Shown: piece after piece, positions 25,587-39,106 of the stretch | How the letters are laid out: every line of letters starts with the position of its first letter | Position numbering within the stretch: the stretch's first letter is position 1 | Assembly: GCA_034336665.1 (NCBI GenBank) | Contig: CM067568.1 | Span: 15,905,983-15,969,982, forward strand | DNA: 64,000 bases | DNA from: Luscinia megarhynchos | Lineage: Eukaryota; Chordata; Aves; Passeriformes; Turdidae | Reading direction: 5' to 3' | Program-made: the position numbers and the translations under genes | Notes under the pieces: model-generated | Told to the model about the DNA's origin: nothing | Databases searched by the model: none | The model's input: only the letters and a program-made list of their open reading frames with translations

Positions 25587-28120
25587 AACTTTGAAGATGA
25601 CAGCTTCTTGCTAAAAAAAGACACACTTGATATTAATCACCAGCAGTTCACATACATGCATTACTCTTAACTCCACTGTCACAATGTCCAGCACAAGTTC
25701 ACAGCTGCTTCATGTTCACTTCATGTTAGGATACTTGGCAAGGCAGACAAAGCACAGTGTTGCTCTTAGACACCGTGAAAACAAAGATAGGGAATAAATC
25801 ACCCGGCAAAGGACATGACAGAGCCAGTTTTAAACCCAGGTGATTAAATATATCTGCAATAGCAACTATGGGACATCCTCAGGAAGAGATAGAACTACAG
25901 TCTATATGAAAAGCTCAAACTGACTACAGCAATTTCAGAGTAGAAAAGCACAAGTATTCTTGTTGTACCACCACTATAGTGGATTTTCTGCAAACAAATG
26001 GAATTTTTCTGGGCCAATTTTTAGTTGGCACATTAAAACACTGTAAGACCTTTCACATCTCTTAAAAAATCTGCCTGGCTTAAGACCTCATTATCTAGAC
26101 ATCAGAGAGATCTTCTCAAACATCCTTTCCTATTCCTGAATCTTAAAAGAAGGAAGAAACAAAGTCACGTTTCTTTAAACACACACACAGTCTAGACTGC
26201 TTAATTGATGTACAACACACAAATTTTAGAAAATTCAGTCGAAATTCAGCTGTCAATTTGTTATTCAATATCCTCACATGGTAAAATAAAGTTTTTATTT
26301 CTCCTGTAAAAATATTTGTTTGTTTCTTTTAAATGCTCATCTTCTTGAAGAAGGGTCTGGGGGGCAAGGGGGTTCGGTTCAGGCTTGCTATAAAAAGTGG
26401 TCATTACAAAACACAGATGTGGGCAAACCTTTCTTCTCTCTGGATCTCTTAGCTTAGAGTAAAAATTGGATCTGGAAAAGATTTAACCAAGCTGAACTGA
26501 CCCTGGCAGTGGTAGAGTGGAGGGCATCCTGGACAATTATAAAATGCCTGGGACAAAGACGAGCAATAGCATCAAAGCAGAAGTTACTGCAGTGAAACAG
26601 GAGTAACAGAAGCTGGAAGAAGATGTTTGGAGGAATGAACATTTGACTTTGGTCTTATTTCACACAGAATCTCTCAGAAGATTACTTTATGCTAAACACT
26701 TTTCTCACTGGAGTTATGTTTTGCAGTGTGATGCTTTTCTGTATTGATCATTCCCAATGTTCCCTTTGAGTTCTTCTTGTGACCCTGCAGAACCTCATGC
26801 AGAAGAAGTGTTCAGCACTCCAAACACAAGCATAACCCAACAGAAGAACACCTTTCTGAAATTATGTCCACCTGTGTTCCAAAGTCCACCGAGATCAGTG
26901 GCAAGACGATCTCAGAATTTTAGTGAGCTGTGGCAGCCCGACATAAAGCCTAAGCTCATTCAGAGGAGAACTAAGAAATTTCCATGCTGGGCAGAGATGT
27001 CTCAGCTAGCTTCAAACAAGCTGTCTAATGAGCCCAAGCTGAGTGCTGCCCTGATATGACTCTCATGTTTCTGTCCCCACATGGGCACATGCAGAGCTAA
27101 CTCAGGTGTCTCTGCATGACCCTGTATTGCATCATGCAGACATACCCTAACTGCTTTGTTGCTTTATAGCAGCAGCAACAGAACAGGCAGTTCACAACTA
27201 CAGGATTTCTTATTAATATTTGCCCCTTTAAGGTTTGGCATCTTTAACAACCTTAAATGAAAATGGGTTGAAAATACTGCATGAGAATTCTCCTTTAGGA
27301 CTCAGCTGACCCAAATACACAGTTCTCTTGCTCTGAATTCCCCAGTATGGTGCAGGGAGATAAACTGCTCTGTTTTCTTTTTCTCTCTTGCCTTTTTTTT
27401 TTCTTGCTTTCATAATGCTGCATTGCAGGACCAAATTTTCTGATTATCATGCAGGGTCTTATTTTGATTATCCTTTTCTCAAATTAAACGATTCTGGTTG
27501 TCTGAGGAAAATCAGGAAAGATCTGTCTCCTGCTCCAAGGGGGTAGGTAATGCCTTTCCATAATAGGTTAGCTTAAAAGCATCCATACAGCCAGAAAAGT
27601 GGCTGCACTTCAGGGGACTGCCAACATGACTATATTCAGACAGTGGCATGACAACACGTAACTAAAAAAAGCTGCAGCCACAGAAGTCCCCACCGTTGAT
27701 GCAGTGACAGCATGAAAACAGAATTTTCACTGGTTCAGCTTGCCTGGCGCAGGGTGAGAGGAACGAGCAAGGCTCTATTCCCAACAGCAGTGCTGAGCTG
27801 GTATTGCGTAAGCATTTTCACAGTGCGGCTGGCACAGCTTTAAAAGAACCTCCTCCTGCTCCCTGTTGAGCATTCGTAGACAATTCTGCGTGGCCAAATG
27901 ACACAAACAAGGTTTAAACATTCCTATCATCCTTGCAGAGTAAGCACAGGCATGACAGAATGAGCTTTGGTTCCTAAACAACTAACCTTCAGGTGTAAAA
28001 GCTTTAGCTCCAGGTACCTTTACCAAGTAAGTGACTTTCTGAAACAAGCAAATAGGAAATCCTTTTTCTCACTTGCTATCTCGGACATATTTGAGCTACA
28101 AAGCATGGAGAAAAAAACCC

Positions 28121-28140
28121 CAACAACAAACAAACAAACA
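28121..28140 (+). repeat. Short (CAAA)n repeat
   Basis: caacaacaaacaaacaaaca, preceded by an A-run. Simple sequence only. Confidence 0.8.
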
Positions 28141-31100
28141 GGAAAACGTAAAATACCACTGGATTTTACAGACACATTTAGAAGCAGAATCATACTGCAA
28201 AATTGGCTCTTCCAGCTCCTCAGGAAACCTGCACAAGCATCTAACAACCACAAGAACACTCAAGGTCATAAGCAAGCTCTTTTTGGAGAGAAGCTGCCTC
28301 TGACTATAGTGATAAACTCTGCAAAGTAGAGCCTTGTATTGCAGATGAGATGACTGGGAGATCCCTAAATCAAACAGCAAACTATCTATGAACATTGTAC
28401 ATAAATAAGAACTTTATTGAGCTCTGTCTCTGAAATTCATACACAACTGTAGAGTTGAAATGGGAAAACTGGTCACTGCTCTGCTTTGATGAATTGCTAT
28501 ACATCAGCACCAAGCCTACTCTTCTTATTTTGGCAAACTATATTTAGTCCAGCTTTCAAGACCCCAAAACAACCTAGTGATAGGAAAGCATGGTCATAAT
28601 CCCACATTAGTACAGAAGAGGAGAAAAAGGCAGCACTGGTTATAGTTTGCTTCCACCAAGCTACTCTTGCTGGCTCCATACTGCAAGAGCTTTACTAGAA
28701 TAATAGAAGAGCATGTGGAGAAGAGTTCTAAACACTGTGGATACTGCCCATGTAACCACGCAATTCTGGTCGAAACTCCTGAAGTCCCATCTCAGAACCA
28801 GGACCAGTAAAAAGGCAGAAGGTACCTGAGAAGTAACAGCTTTGAGATCTCCCAAAGTTTGGGGGCTGATATCTCCCAGCACACCTCTCCTTCTCCAGCA
28901 CAAGCTCAGGTCTCCTCTGAAACTGAGAGCATTGTCCTACAGCTACATAAAGCATGGCTGTAGGCAGCAGGAAGCTCTGCAGATCATAAAACAATGAGCT
29001 GTTTCTGGCACCTGCTTTGTCTTGTTTTCCTATGAAAAGACACATCGGGCCAGACTGCGAGTTATGCAACCTGCAGTTACTCAGCTGTCGACTGGCTTTG
29101 ACAGAAAACATCCACAGCAGAGACTTCCCAAGGTGCTTAATACTGCAGAAACAGAGCCCTGGGATGCAACAGAATGGAAGAAGGGACTGGTCACAGGTTA
29201 GCAAATGAGGAGGGAAAGCCACAAATTAAAGAAAATTCACTACAGGAAAATGAATGGTAATGAAACCTCACAAGAGAATAGTTTTCCACAACACCGGGAG
29301 TCTTAGCTGAGATGGGATTGCCACATGAGGCCCAAACAGGAAAAAAGGCTTCTGGTAGTCCAATTAGTCACTCACCGTGTTTCTGACACTGTTGTGACAT
29401 GAAGAACTACTTGGAAAGTCTGATCTGTTATTTGCACAAAAAAAAGAGTAAGGCTAACAGAGAAGGATGAAACAGTCTGTCAGTTAAGTATATCATTTGT
29501 TCAACTTGTAGTGGAAGGTGAATGAAAAGGAAAATAATGGAAATGAGCTGTGGATATGTTATCAAACTACAACTAGAGCACAAAGAGAAACAGGGAGCAG
29601 ATTTTTCCCTGTTTCTTATGGATATATGAATACTGTAACAAAGCTGCTTCCACTTGCCCAGAATGTCACTCTCCAAAATCAAGGCAAAAAGTAGTCTCAG
29701 CCTACTTCAAAGGAGAAACCTGCCTGGTCTCCCTGCACCAGCAGCTCCAGTTTTTCTAAAGTAACAGTTTACAGTGTTGCAGCCTAGGACTCCTAACATG
29801 AAAACAGAAAACTGGCCCCATTTTCCACTCACACTAATTCATCATTATAGGGAATAATACAGAACAGAAATGCACTAAGCTTGCAGATATTTAGAATAAG
29901 TTTGATTGCATGGCTGGGGAAAAGCAAAAGCAGGTGAGGAGAAAGACACACAGAACCAAAAGTTCAGAGGCTGAACTGTTCCAGGAAGAAGAAAGTTCAG
30001 CCTTTGTCTGTGATTAAGTTGATTTTGCAAAGCTGGGCAGGTATCAAGAACTGGTTAATTGAGGGCAACAGAGTTACAGTACAAAGTGAAAACAGAGCAG
30101 TGGAGGGGAGAAAAACAGCTGCCACAAAGTCTGTTTTCCCTTGGGTTTCCTACTTAACTTTTAGGCTAAATATACTTTTCAGCTAACCTATTCTGTGGAG
30201 CTAATTCCCTGAAAGTGCTGGGAATCCACTAAGACTGCAGCTCAATATGTTGAGAAGCTGATGGGTCTGTAGCTGTGCAGTGTCCTTTCAGATTCTGTAC
30301 TTAACAAAACCTGAAAGAAGCCAGCCCTGCTGAAAGCATTGTATGCACATTTACACATACCTCCTAGCAGATGGCCAGCACACATCCCAAAGCAAGTGCC
30401 AGACTTACCAGGGCGTGTGCAACAGCAAAGAGGAATGAAATTACTACACAAATGGGGAAAAACGTGCCACCTTAGGTTCTGAAGCTGTGAATGGCTGAAG
30501 GACAACAGCCCCTCAGATATAATATTCTGATCTCTGCAGCCTCCAAAGCTGGCTTTTCATGAAGCAGCCACACATCCTCTATGGAAACAGAAGCCATATA
30601 GGTACCATTAGATATAATACACTATGTATGTTTTATGCTGCAGTGTATCTTAGGAATCAGTTTATGGTCCATGCTACATGCATACTGCTTTTTCAAAGCT
30701 GCAATTTCTTAAGTATACCTACACATTTACAAGCAACTGATTGCAACTTATTCCAGTTTCACTCCAGTTTTCTCGTCTGTGTATTTTTGTGACTGCACTG
30801 TACCAGCAGACCCATCGGGTGAATTCAAGTCTATGGGAAGAGATTCACTTACAAAGCCATGCAGTCCATGCCCCTCGGTGCTTTGGGTAAGACGTCAAGA
30901 TCCCACAGGAACCTCTGTGTTCCTTCTCACATCACTGTGGCATGCACAGAGAGGGAGGTGCCCAGGAGCAAAGAACATTTAGCATAATGACTCAGATGGG
31001 TGGTCAGCAGTTTAAACCAGCCACTTGATATTACTATAATGAGGATTCAGTTTAACAGTTGTTCTGCATGCATGGAAATCCCTCCCATCCCCAGGAAATC

Positions 31101-33263
31101 ACTTAAAAATAAAACGAACTAAAATCAAATCATCTGTTTGAGAAGAAGGAGGTTATGGCTTGGAAAATGCATAAAATGGGTGGAGTGAAAATGCCCATGG
31201 GTGAGTGAAAATTATTTATCACAGCAAGAGGATCAGAGAGCCTCTGAGCTTTATCTCAGGGATGACACAGCATAAAAAGAACTCCTGCAGAAATTAGCTG
31301 CAGTTCTGCTGAATCCAAAAGGAGCAGAATCCTCTTATGATAACTCTGAGATTAGACTAGCATGTTTTATATGCATTTTGAGCCACAGAAGTCTCAACTG
31401 AAAATGAATGGAAGCCATTTCTATGATGAGTAGCAGAACTACGTCATATACCACTTGTTCACTAGGAGATAAATACCTGTCATCTATTGTCTACTAAATC
31501 CTAAAAAATTCCCACCAATACATTCTGATGCACCCAGGAGAAATCCTCATCTTTCAAGTACTACATCATTAGCTTCCTAAATCTCATCATGAAAACTAAT
31601 TCATTGAAACATATTCTGAGGAACATGCCTGGCTTATAAAATCCTGAAACACATTCGTAATTTCTTTAAGGATTAAGTATAGGCTTTAAGCTTAGATTAT
31701 CTAAACATCTATATATGTATTAAACCTTTCAAGACATAACCTTTTTGCCATGCCCTGAATTCTTTAATTCTGCATGACTGTCCCAAATCTCTCATTACAT
31801 TGTGTGCTGCAGGTCTAAGCAGCTCCTAATGCTCCTTGTGCTCCTGACCATACAAATACTGCCTGAAATGCTGATATACCCTGGGTGAGACATTGTAACT
31901 TCGAAAAATCATGGTTTTTATGCAAATAAAGGACCTGGTGATTCTGACTGGCTATTTACAGCACTTTATTTAAATCAGGCTGTGTTAAATTCTGCCCTGC
32001 TGAAGGTAGGTATCAGATTATTAGACAATGATGGCAGGATTGTAGTATCTTATCTCAGTTTAAGGATGCACACAACCCCTAGCTTTCTTTAAGTTTAAAA
32101 AGCTTTTGAAAAAAAATAATTAAAGTTTCTAAGGCATATATAGGAGTATTAGTATCTCACAGCAGAGGTCTGAGGATACAGAACTATGAGAGGGTGTTAG
32201 AGCTGTAAGGAAGGATGGGTTGTGGGATAATCTAAGGAATGGTACATAGAGAACTCAGAATCAAAACAGAAGAAAATTATATTTGCAGTAGTAGCAGACA
32301 GTTATAGCAATAAGGAAGAAATTAGGAATTGTATGAATGGTATTGCTGTTCAAAAAATGTGTAAAAATAAGGAGAGAGAAACCAAGCATTTCTAATGATC
32401 TGCACCTGGAAAACAAGTGGAAGATAAATAGAAACTGTAATGAAAGGGACAGCTGTAGGGATGATAGACGATGGAGGTCAAGCCTCTGTGAGATCCAGCA
32501 ATTTGAGAGAGTGAGAAATGAAAGAGTCAGAAATAGCCAAGACCTCTTTAGAAATGCAGTGAAAGTATGTCAATATGTTAATTATTTCATCTATCCTCTG
32601 CTAGTGGTTCCTCAAACTATACCTACAGAACTTGTCTGTATCTAGAATTTGATTTGTATCTAACACTTAAATCACAGAAATTCAGTTGTCATGTCCTTTA
32701 TTCCAGTCCAGTGCACTTGTGATCTTAATTCCAGTGTTACCTCTCACAGATCTCACCTCTCGAGTCTCCAGTCAGGCTCTAAGACAGTGTTCCTCCATTG
32801 CCTGCTAATGTGGTTTCTCTCTTGTTGGTATTCAAACCAAAAATGAAATGTGATAATTACCATGAGTTAGTTCCAGCTGCTTAATCCTCAGTGTCCCCTC
32901 AGTAAAGTAGCCTTTGAACCAGTCCCAAACCCACTTCTTGCTATGTTCAGTTGTCAAGGCCCCCATTCTTTGTATGCTGGCCTGTTGATTTTCAGTTTTA
33001 CACATCAATTTTGATTTTGCTGACCCTTTTCATACTAAACTTTTGTGGCATGACTTCTAACTTCACTGATCATTGTTTCTACCATAAGGCTGCAACATAC
33101 AGTACCATATCCACATCTCCAAAGTATTTCTTCTTTCAGGTCTTATAGATTTTTTAAAAAATAGCTTGAAGTCTTTATTTGATAACTGACACAAGTTTAT
33201 TTATTACTGAAAGCAACAGCCATTATAGCTGGTCAATCTCTCTCCTCACATCTGCACTGGGGT

Positions 33264-33484
33264 TCAGGTTAGATATTAGGGATGAATTAAACCACTAGGA
33301 GTGTCATGCAGCTCTGAATCAGGCTGTCCAGGGAAGCTGATGAATTTCAGTCCCTTAAGGGTTCCAAAACCAAGACAGAACAAAGCTATAGCTGACCCAT
33401 GGCAACAGCAGTCCTTGTTTGAGTGGGAGGATGGACTACACAAGCCCTCAGAGGTCCCTTCCAACCCCTGTTTCTATGATTTTG
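33264..33484 (+). mobile_element. CR1 LINE 3' fragment
   Basis: The sequence runs from caggttagatattagg through ggctgtccagggaagctgatg to gaggtcccttccaacccctg and the tail ttctatgattttg. These match, in order, the final couple of hundred bases of bird CR1 elements on the plus strand. It is 5'-truncated, diverged and non-coding. It lies about 560 bases left of the candidate exon at 34048-34207. Confidence 0.92.
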
Positions 33485-34047
33485 CACATTTGTCCAATAT
33501 ATCACTCCTGCACACTCTAACAATCTGTCTATCTTAGATTTCTTCATCCTTAATATCTCCTCTCTTCCTGAGGCAGTATGTCATCAGCTGCAGACTTGAC
33601 ATTTGAGAGTCTGAACCCCAGCTCAATCTGGATTGAGATGCGTCTGCAGCCAAAGCAACAAAGGCAGAGAAACACTAAATCATTGGTGTCTGCCAAAAAA
33701 CCAGGTCAGTTAGCAGGATGGCAGGATGAAATACACACCCTCTCAGTGCACTAGCAGCAAGGGGCTGCTGCCCAGCACCAAGGAGATACCATGTCCTTGG
33801 GCACTGCTAACTGGTGCTTTTTCCTAAAAGGGTACCACCCCTATCAGCCTTGCATAGCCATGCAGGAAGGCAAGGACACCATCTCTCTTTAGAAATGAAG
33901 GCTTTGATGTTAACAGATCTCAGGGGTTTTTTTACTGTTGTAGGCAGTATTTAGATCTGTTTCTACCAGTTGCTGGATTTGCTACCATGTCAGTCCTGTG
34001 AAAGATATCTTTTTATGCTGATAGTCTACTGAGCAGAGCCCAGGTAC

Positions 34048-34207
34048 CTTGTCTGTTATACTGGGGATATTCTGGTACTGCAGAGCAACCAAATCGCCAG
34101 TTTGACTGTACTGCTGCCCAGAAGGGGGTTGGTACTCTGAAGTATCTCCACAAGACTTTTTCCTAGTCCAAGTTCCTCTGTGGCTGCTAAACTCATAGCT
34201 TGCACTC
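34048..34207 (-). other. Candidate unassigned exon, 160 bases
   Basis: On the minus strand a pyrimidine tract (ttttcacttccttttcctgtag) leads into a 160-base stretch that ends AAG|gtacctg. One frame is open throughout. It is entered with the last base of a codon and exits in phase 0, giving 53 residues starting SASYEFSSHRGTWTRKK and ending QYQNIPSITDK. The other two frames hit stops inside the segment. The peptide is hydrophilic, with Ser, Thr and Gln, like a disordered linker; I do not recognise it. It lies about 9.9 kb downstream of the BRSK2 exon on the same strand, but that exon ends in phase 0 and this one needs phase 2, so a direct coding join fails. It could be a cassette of an unknown transcript, a non-coding RNA exon, or chance. 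Confidence 0.3.
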
Positions 34208-37200
34208 CTACAGGAAAAGGAAGTGAAAACACAACCCCAAATGACGGTGAGAACAGTTGTGTGCCACACTGCCCTGTGTCCAATGGCCTTACCTATTTGT
34301 TCTTAAGAAAATGTTTCTATTTTGTGGATTTGATAAATCAGGGATTGATTTAAGAGATGAAAATGAGGATAAAATGAACCCATAATACCTAGAAGATAAT
34401 ATATACTCTCTTCTTGTGAGTGTCTTTTCTTTGGAAGTGCTGCAGTGGATGGTGAGGGACAACAGGAGGTTAGCAAAGGACAGAAGGGATTTAGGAAGGA
34501 AATTCAGGGGCAGCTGAGGGAGCAGGAGTGAAGAGAGGAAATTCACCAAAGAAAAGAGATAAGAACATTAGACTGAGGGGATTTATTTCAGGGTATTAGG
34601 AAGGAAATACAAAAAGAAAGATCTCTAGAAAAGAACTTTATGCTAAAGTATTTTACAGATGGAGGAAATTTCCCTTTATTGATAACAAGTTCTTTCTGTT
34701 GGATGATCTACACATGCACAGATCTAGAAATATGACCACAAAACATTTTTGACCACAGAGCAATAGTAAATTTCAGCCTACTACAAGGATCCATGATGAC
34801 AGATTTCTGACAGTATAACCAGACTACCAGAATACTGTAAAGTGCAATCTATCAGGAATTCTATGTTTGTATCGTGACTGATGAAAATCTGCTTCAGATA
34901 CAATGAAGAAAACCAGTAACACAATCTCACTCTCCTAATACATTTGTTATAATTTGTTTTTTGCATATTCTGGTGACTCCTCTTCATTTTAGATCTTCTA
35001 GCCTTGGATACAGTTGATATATGGAGCTGCACAGAAGGGTACAAAAAGCTATTAGGAACTGGAGGAATAAGCTAAAATACACGGCCCAATTCCTTATGAA
35101 CAGGCTTGAGATGAAACACGATTTATACATAATGCTATAATTTATTTCCTTTAGCCATGCCTGCATTTGAAACTTACAGATGATAAAGAATGTTTGTCTC
35201 CAGGATCTACAGGAAACCCAAAAGTAGGAAAAAAACCTACAGAGCTGCACTCTGTTGTGTTACACCATGCACCAGTGACATTTCCTCACAAGTTTCCTAC
35301 TCAAGGTATAGAAGAGGAGGTACTTGGGAAAGCTGCAATATAAGAATTTTTGTGTCTGTGGTAAATATGCCAGAAACGGGAACAAGTGATCTTGTTTTGT
35401 AGGCTAGGTCCTTCTTCTTGAGTGTTGACAGCTATTCACCCCTGCCTTACCGAAATGTTCTAAAACCAGACTTTGAATGTGCTCATTTTAGCATAATCTG
35501 GAGCACCAGTCCCAAATTTCCAGAAAGGGTAATGATTTTGGTTGCCTGATTGAATTTTCACCAAGCATTCTTGAAAAAGCCAGCCCAGAATTTCTTGCTA
35601 CTTTTAAAAGTCCCTGTTTCCACCAGGAACAATGCATGATGTTATAGAAGAGATGTTATCGAGTAATTGCTGCATGCTGAGAGACTGCAAGAGATGCACA
35701 TGTTCAAGATTAAACTCAATCCCACCTTCCCTATGGTTTGTAGAGAATTAAGGTAACATCTCCATTATCCCTCACTCAACACAAAGCCTTTGCTGCTGCC
35801 TCCCCATGCAGCTGAGCACATGTTCCATTACACCACAGGATTCAAGAATACCAGGTGTTCTGACAAAGCAGTGATTTCTGCTCCCACATTGGAGAAAAAT
35901 CAACCATTCTATGACTGCAATTTTTGTCACTGCGTGGTAGCTGGGCTTGGGCTCTCTTAGTATTGGCACACCTGGAAAATTCTCTTGGAGTTGGACATGA
36001 AACACCATTCTGAACTAAAACTCATGAGTCTCCTCTGTGTGGTGTATGCATCCACAGCAGGGGAAGGCAAACAATGGTTTATTGCTACAGGAGTGCTCTT
36101 CAGGAACAGACCAGTGTGTTAAATCCATGCTAGCTGTGAATACAGCCTCTCAGGATGCCAGAAGGCCAGGCAGCAAGTTCAAAAATAGCACCTGGTAAAA
36201 GAGGAAATGTTCAAATACCTAAAAACTCACCTAAAACTCTCACTCAGAGATCAACATGCTCCAACAGCAGCAGAGCAAACTGAGCTCCATCTGACAGCTC
36301 TGGAACTAACAGTTAATTGCCCTGGGATTGAGCCTTTCCAGATTTTTCCTAAATTTGTGCCAACTACTTAATAGCACAAACTGCAGGGAATAGACTGAGT
36401 GAGGCCTGGTTTATACTTAACAAATGATCAGCAAAATGTTCATGTTGGATAGAAGCATGAAAAACAAACAGGAAGAGCCTGTATCCCCCTAAATGACAGT
36501 GCAATGCCAGTCCTTGGCTCTCAGTTGTATCAGTTAAATATGCATTAAGTGACACTTTTTTTTGAGCTGGGAAACTCATACACTAAGCAGTGCTAAGAAA
36601 TGCTTCTTACAGAAAACTAGTGCTGGTGTACAAGGCACCAACCAACTGCTTCCAGCAAAAAATTTAAGATAATCTTTGAACAAAGTCTTTACTCAAATGG
36701 TTTGCCTGCCACATACAGGAATGGACTACATCCTTTAATTGGTATGGATCAGTCTACTGATATATATGGTGTTTATTCTGCATGATAGATGCAGGGTTAA
36801 ATACCTGAACCAACTGTGGTCTCAGTCAATCTACTCTAGGATTTATGTCCCATTACTGCTAGAGCTGTTCTGATGACATACTGGTTCTCGTTCCAAGAGG
36901 AAAGAAAAAAGAGAATTAAAAGCCTTTTAGGTAGGATTCTGGAATGTGAAATACAAACCAACATAAAATGGAGTTAGAGTCTTTTCACCTGGGGTTCCTC
37001 TTGCCTTTCAGGGTAACTCCTACTGCTTGTGCTTCCCCAGAAAAATGAGCCTCAAGGCTGACAACAGCTGAGGATCCTGGTGCCTTCTACCACCACATGT
37101 GGTTTAGGGACACATCTTTCTAGCTGGGGATGCTGGGTCTGCCCCAAAGCTGAGAACTCTTGGAGCCTGTCTCAAGGCTTCCAACATCTTGGCATGATAA

Positions 37201-38492
37201 CCTCAGGCTCAGAGGCAGAGGGAGTCCCTGAACAGGCAGGACTTTCAGAGTCTCTGCTGGGGAAAAAGCAAAGAGGACTTCAACAGCCTGCTACAAATAC
37301 AGAGAGAGTTCAAAAGAAACCTAGACTTTGATATATCAGGAGTTCACTGAGATGAACTTTTTCTTATTTCAGAGAAAACACTTCAGCCAATCAACATATT
37401 TTGAAAAAACTAAGCTTTGGCAATGGAAGAGGAGAATTCCCAGAAGCTTCAGTAGGGAAAGCAATGCCAAGTTAAACTGTGGTCAGTCTCACCCCGAGTG
37501 CAAGGACAGTGCAATTACAGTGGAAACAGCAACAGCTGAACAGAAAGGGATTTTACAGGCTAATTCATGACAGCAGGTTCACAGGTGGATGAGGACTGGA
37601 ATGCTCTGCACATTTAGATGTCTCATCTCCAGGAGCACTTACTTCCCATCCAGGCAGTATGGTTATGGTCAAGTGAAATGAATGTAAAAAGCACTGCTTG
37701 AGTTCAGCTAGCTCTGGTGTGGGCTCATGAGGGACATTTATTGCTGTGTGACCAAGCCAGCACACAAGGGTGGTAGACTGTCTGTGTCTACATGTTTGCA
37801 CACACAAGGCTGTGGGTAGAACACATTGGGTACAATAGAAGTTTGAGCCAGACTGCTGTAAAACAAATTAAAAGTAGGATGGAAGAAAAAAGGCCAATTA
37901 TTTTAATAGCTTGCCCAAATGCCTCAATTGATCATACTAACTTTAGAAAGCAAAAGGCACTATGCACACTTGACAGGTTTGTTCCTCTGACAGGTACATC
38001 AAGTGCTTGTGATTCCTGTTTGATTTCCTTCTTTAAGTATACCTCAAACTGTGTTCATTGTATGTATGGTAGAAAGTGGAGGCAGAGAGTCATTCTCTGA
38101 AGGAAAACACAATTACCCAACTTCTATAACTGTTCAAACAGATGACAAGTGAACAGGCTTTCAGTGCTCCCCACCAGCTCCAGTTTAAAACAAAACACTC
38201 TGCATTATACATTCAGTAACAGATTCCTAATCCCAAACTCCCTCTAGCAGGAGGAAGCTAGGGGAAAAAAAAAGCCCCTTTTATTTTGCCTGTATTTTTC
38301 ATACTGCAAGGTGCTTTGTTATCTCATTGAACTCAGAAGATAGACTTGCAGACAGGATGCTGTGCTGCGCCAACTGGGTTGCTACTAGAATATGAACAAG
38401 GGTCACAGAGGCAGAGGCTAAGCATGTGTTTGTGCACTCCTGGTCTTTGATGGGTGCCAATCATTCCTGCATTGTTCAGTGCCTATGCATGT

Positions 38493-38496
<4 letters not shown>

Positions 38497-38523
<27 letters not shown>
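38497..38523 (+). repeat. (CA)n microsatellite
   Basis: About 13 perfect CA units in an uninterrupted tract, the longest dinucleotide repeat in the window. It is likely length-polymorphic and lies in the downstream intron. Confidence 0.98.
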
Positions 38524-38675
38524 TTCTAATCTGCTCTCTTCCAGGGCTAAAAGCTGGCAAGCATGTGGTAATGCTCCCGGTTAAAGATAAACCACAATGA
38601 GGATGAGAGTGCGTAAGCGTGAATATACTCATTTATACATCGAAACCTGCATGTTCAATAGCAAGTGAAAATACG

Positions 38676-38689
38676 AGCATGTACATGCT
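38676..38689. repeat. Perfect 14-base palindrome
   Basis: agcatgtacatgct is its own reverse complement. It lies in a segment (38580-38830) with several CpGs and motif-like words such as aaccacaatg and gccaatcag. A dimeric transcription-factor site is possible; no factor is assigned. Confidence 0.5.
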
Positions 38690-39073
38690 TTGGGGAGATT
38701 TAATTTCCTCTATCCTTTCATCTTTCTTTTTGCCACGAGTACAAGGTCCTCTGGGTTATTTTCTTCTCACAGCAATATGCCAGCCAATCAGAAGAATAAT
38801 AGATGAGTGTCAGCAAGTTAGCACAGTGCTCCTTAATAAGGGAGTCCTCCGAAGTTTGATGAATTCTTTAAAACCTTTTTCTTGGTACTTCTTTTTAATA
38901 AATGGAAATAATTTCCCTCCCATTTGCTATTTTTAATATAACCACCTCCAAAATCTTGCCAATATCCTACAGTATTTTAAATGGATTTCACAGAAGATAT
39001 CCCACGGCCTTGACGTTTTGTTCATTTGTACACAATGGTAGAGGTACTCAGTGGGATTCAGCAGCAGCTTAAT

Positions 39074-39106
39074 GCCATTTCCACTGCAATCAATAGCAAA
39101 ACTCCT
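39074..39106. repeat. Possible arm of the same old palindromic repeat
   Basis: gccatttccactgcaatcaa followed by tagcaaaactcctg resembles the 'ccactgaagtcaatggcaaaactcc' form of the repeat seen at 912-981. Only one arm is visible. Confidence 0.35.

Larger units (their letters stand above)
20706..33263 (-). other. Downstream intron, no exon seen
   Basis: The first 60 bases hold a local cluster of about seven CpGs (cccggcgc, gccgccgg, cctcgg) next to the MIR remnant. The rest is AT-leaning unique sequence with the poly(A), poly(G) and CAAA tracts. The window's longest open frame, about 28728-29222 on the minus strand (164 codons), shows no recognisable domain. Confidence 0.6.

Noticed and set aside
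28728..29222. Longest open frame in the window, 164 codons on the minus strand
   Set aside because: No recognisable domain, Cys-rich and irregular composition, no clear splice or promoter context. A frame of this length is expected by chance in 64 kb.
33770..33795. Possible REST/RE1 site (cagcaccaaggaga)
   Set aside because: The left half matches reasonably but the right half departs from the consensus at several positions.
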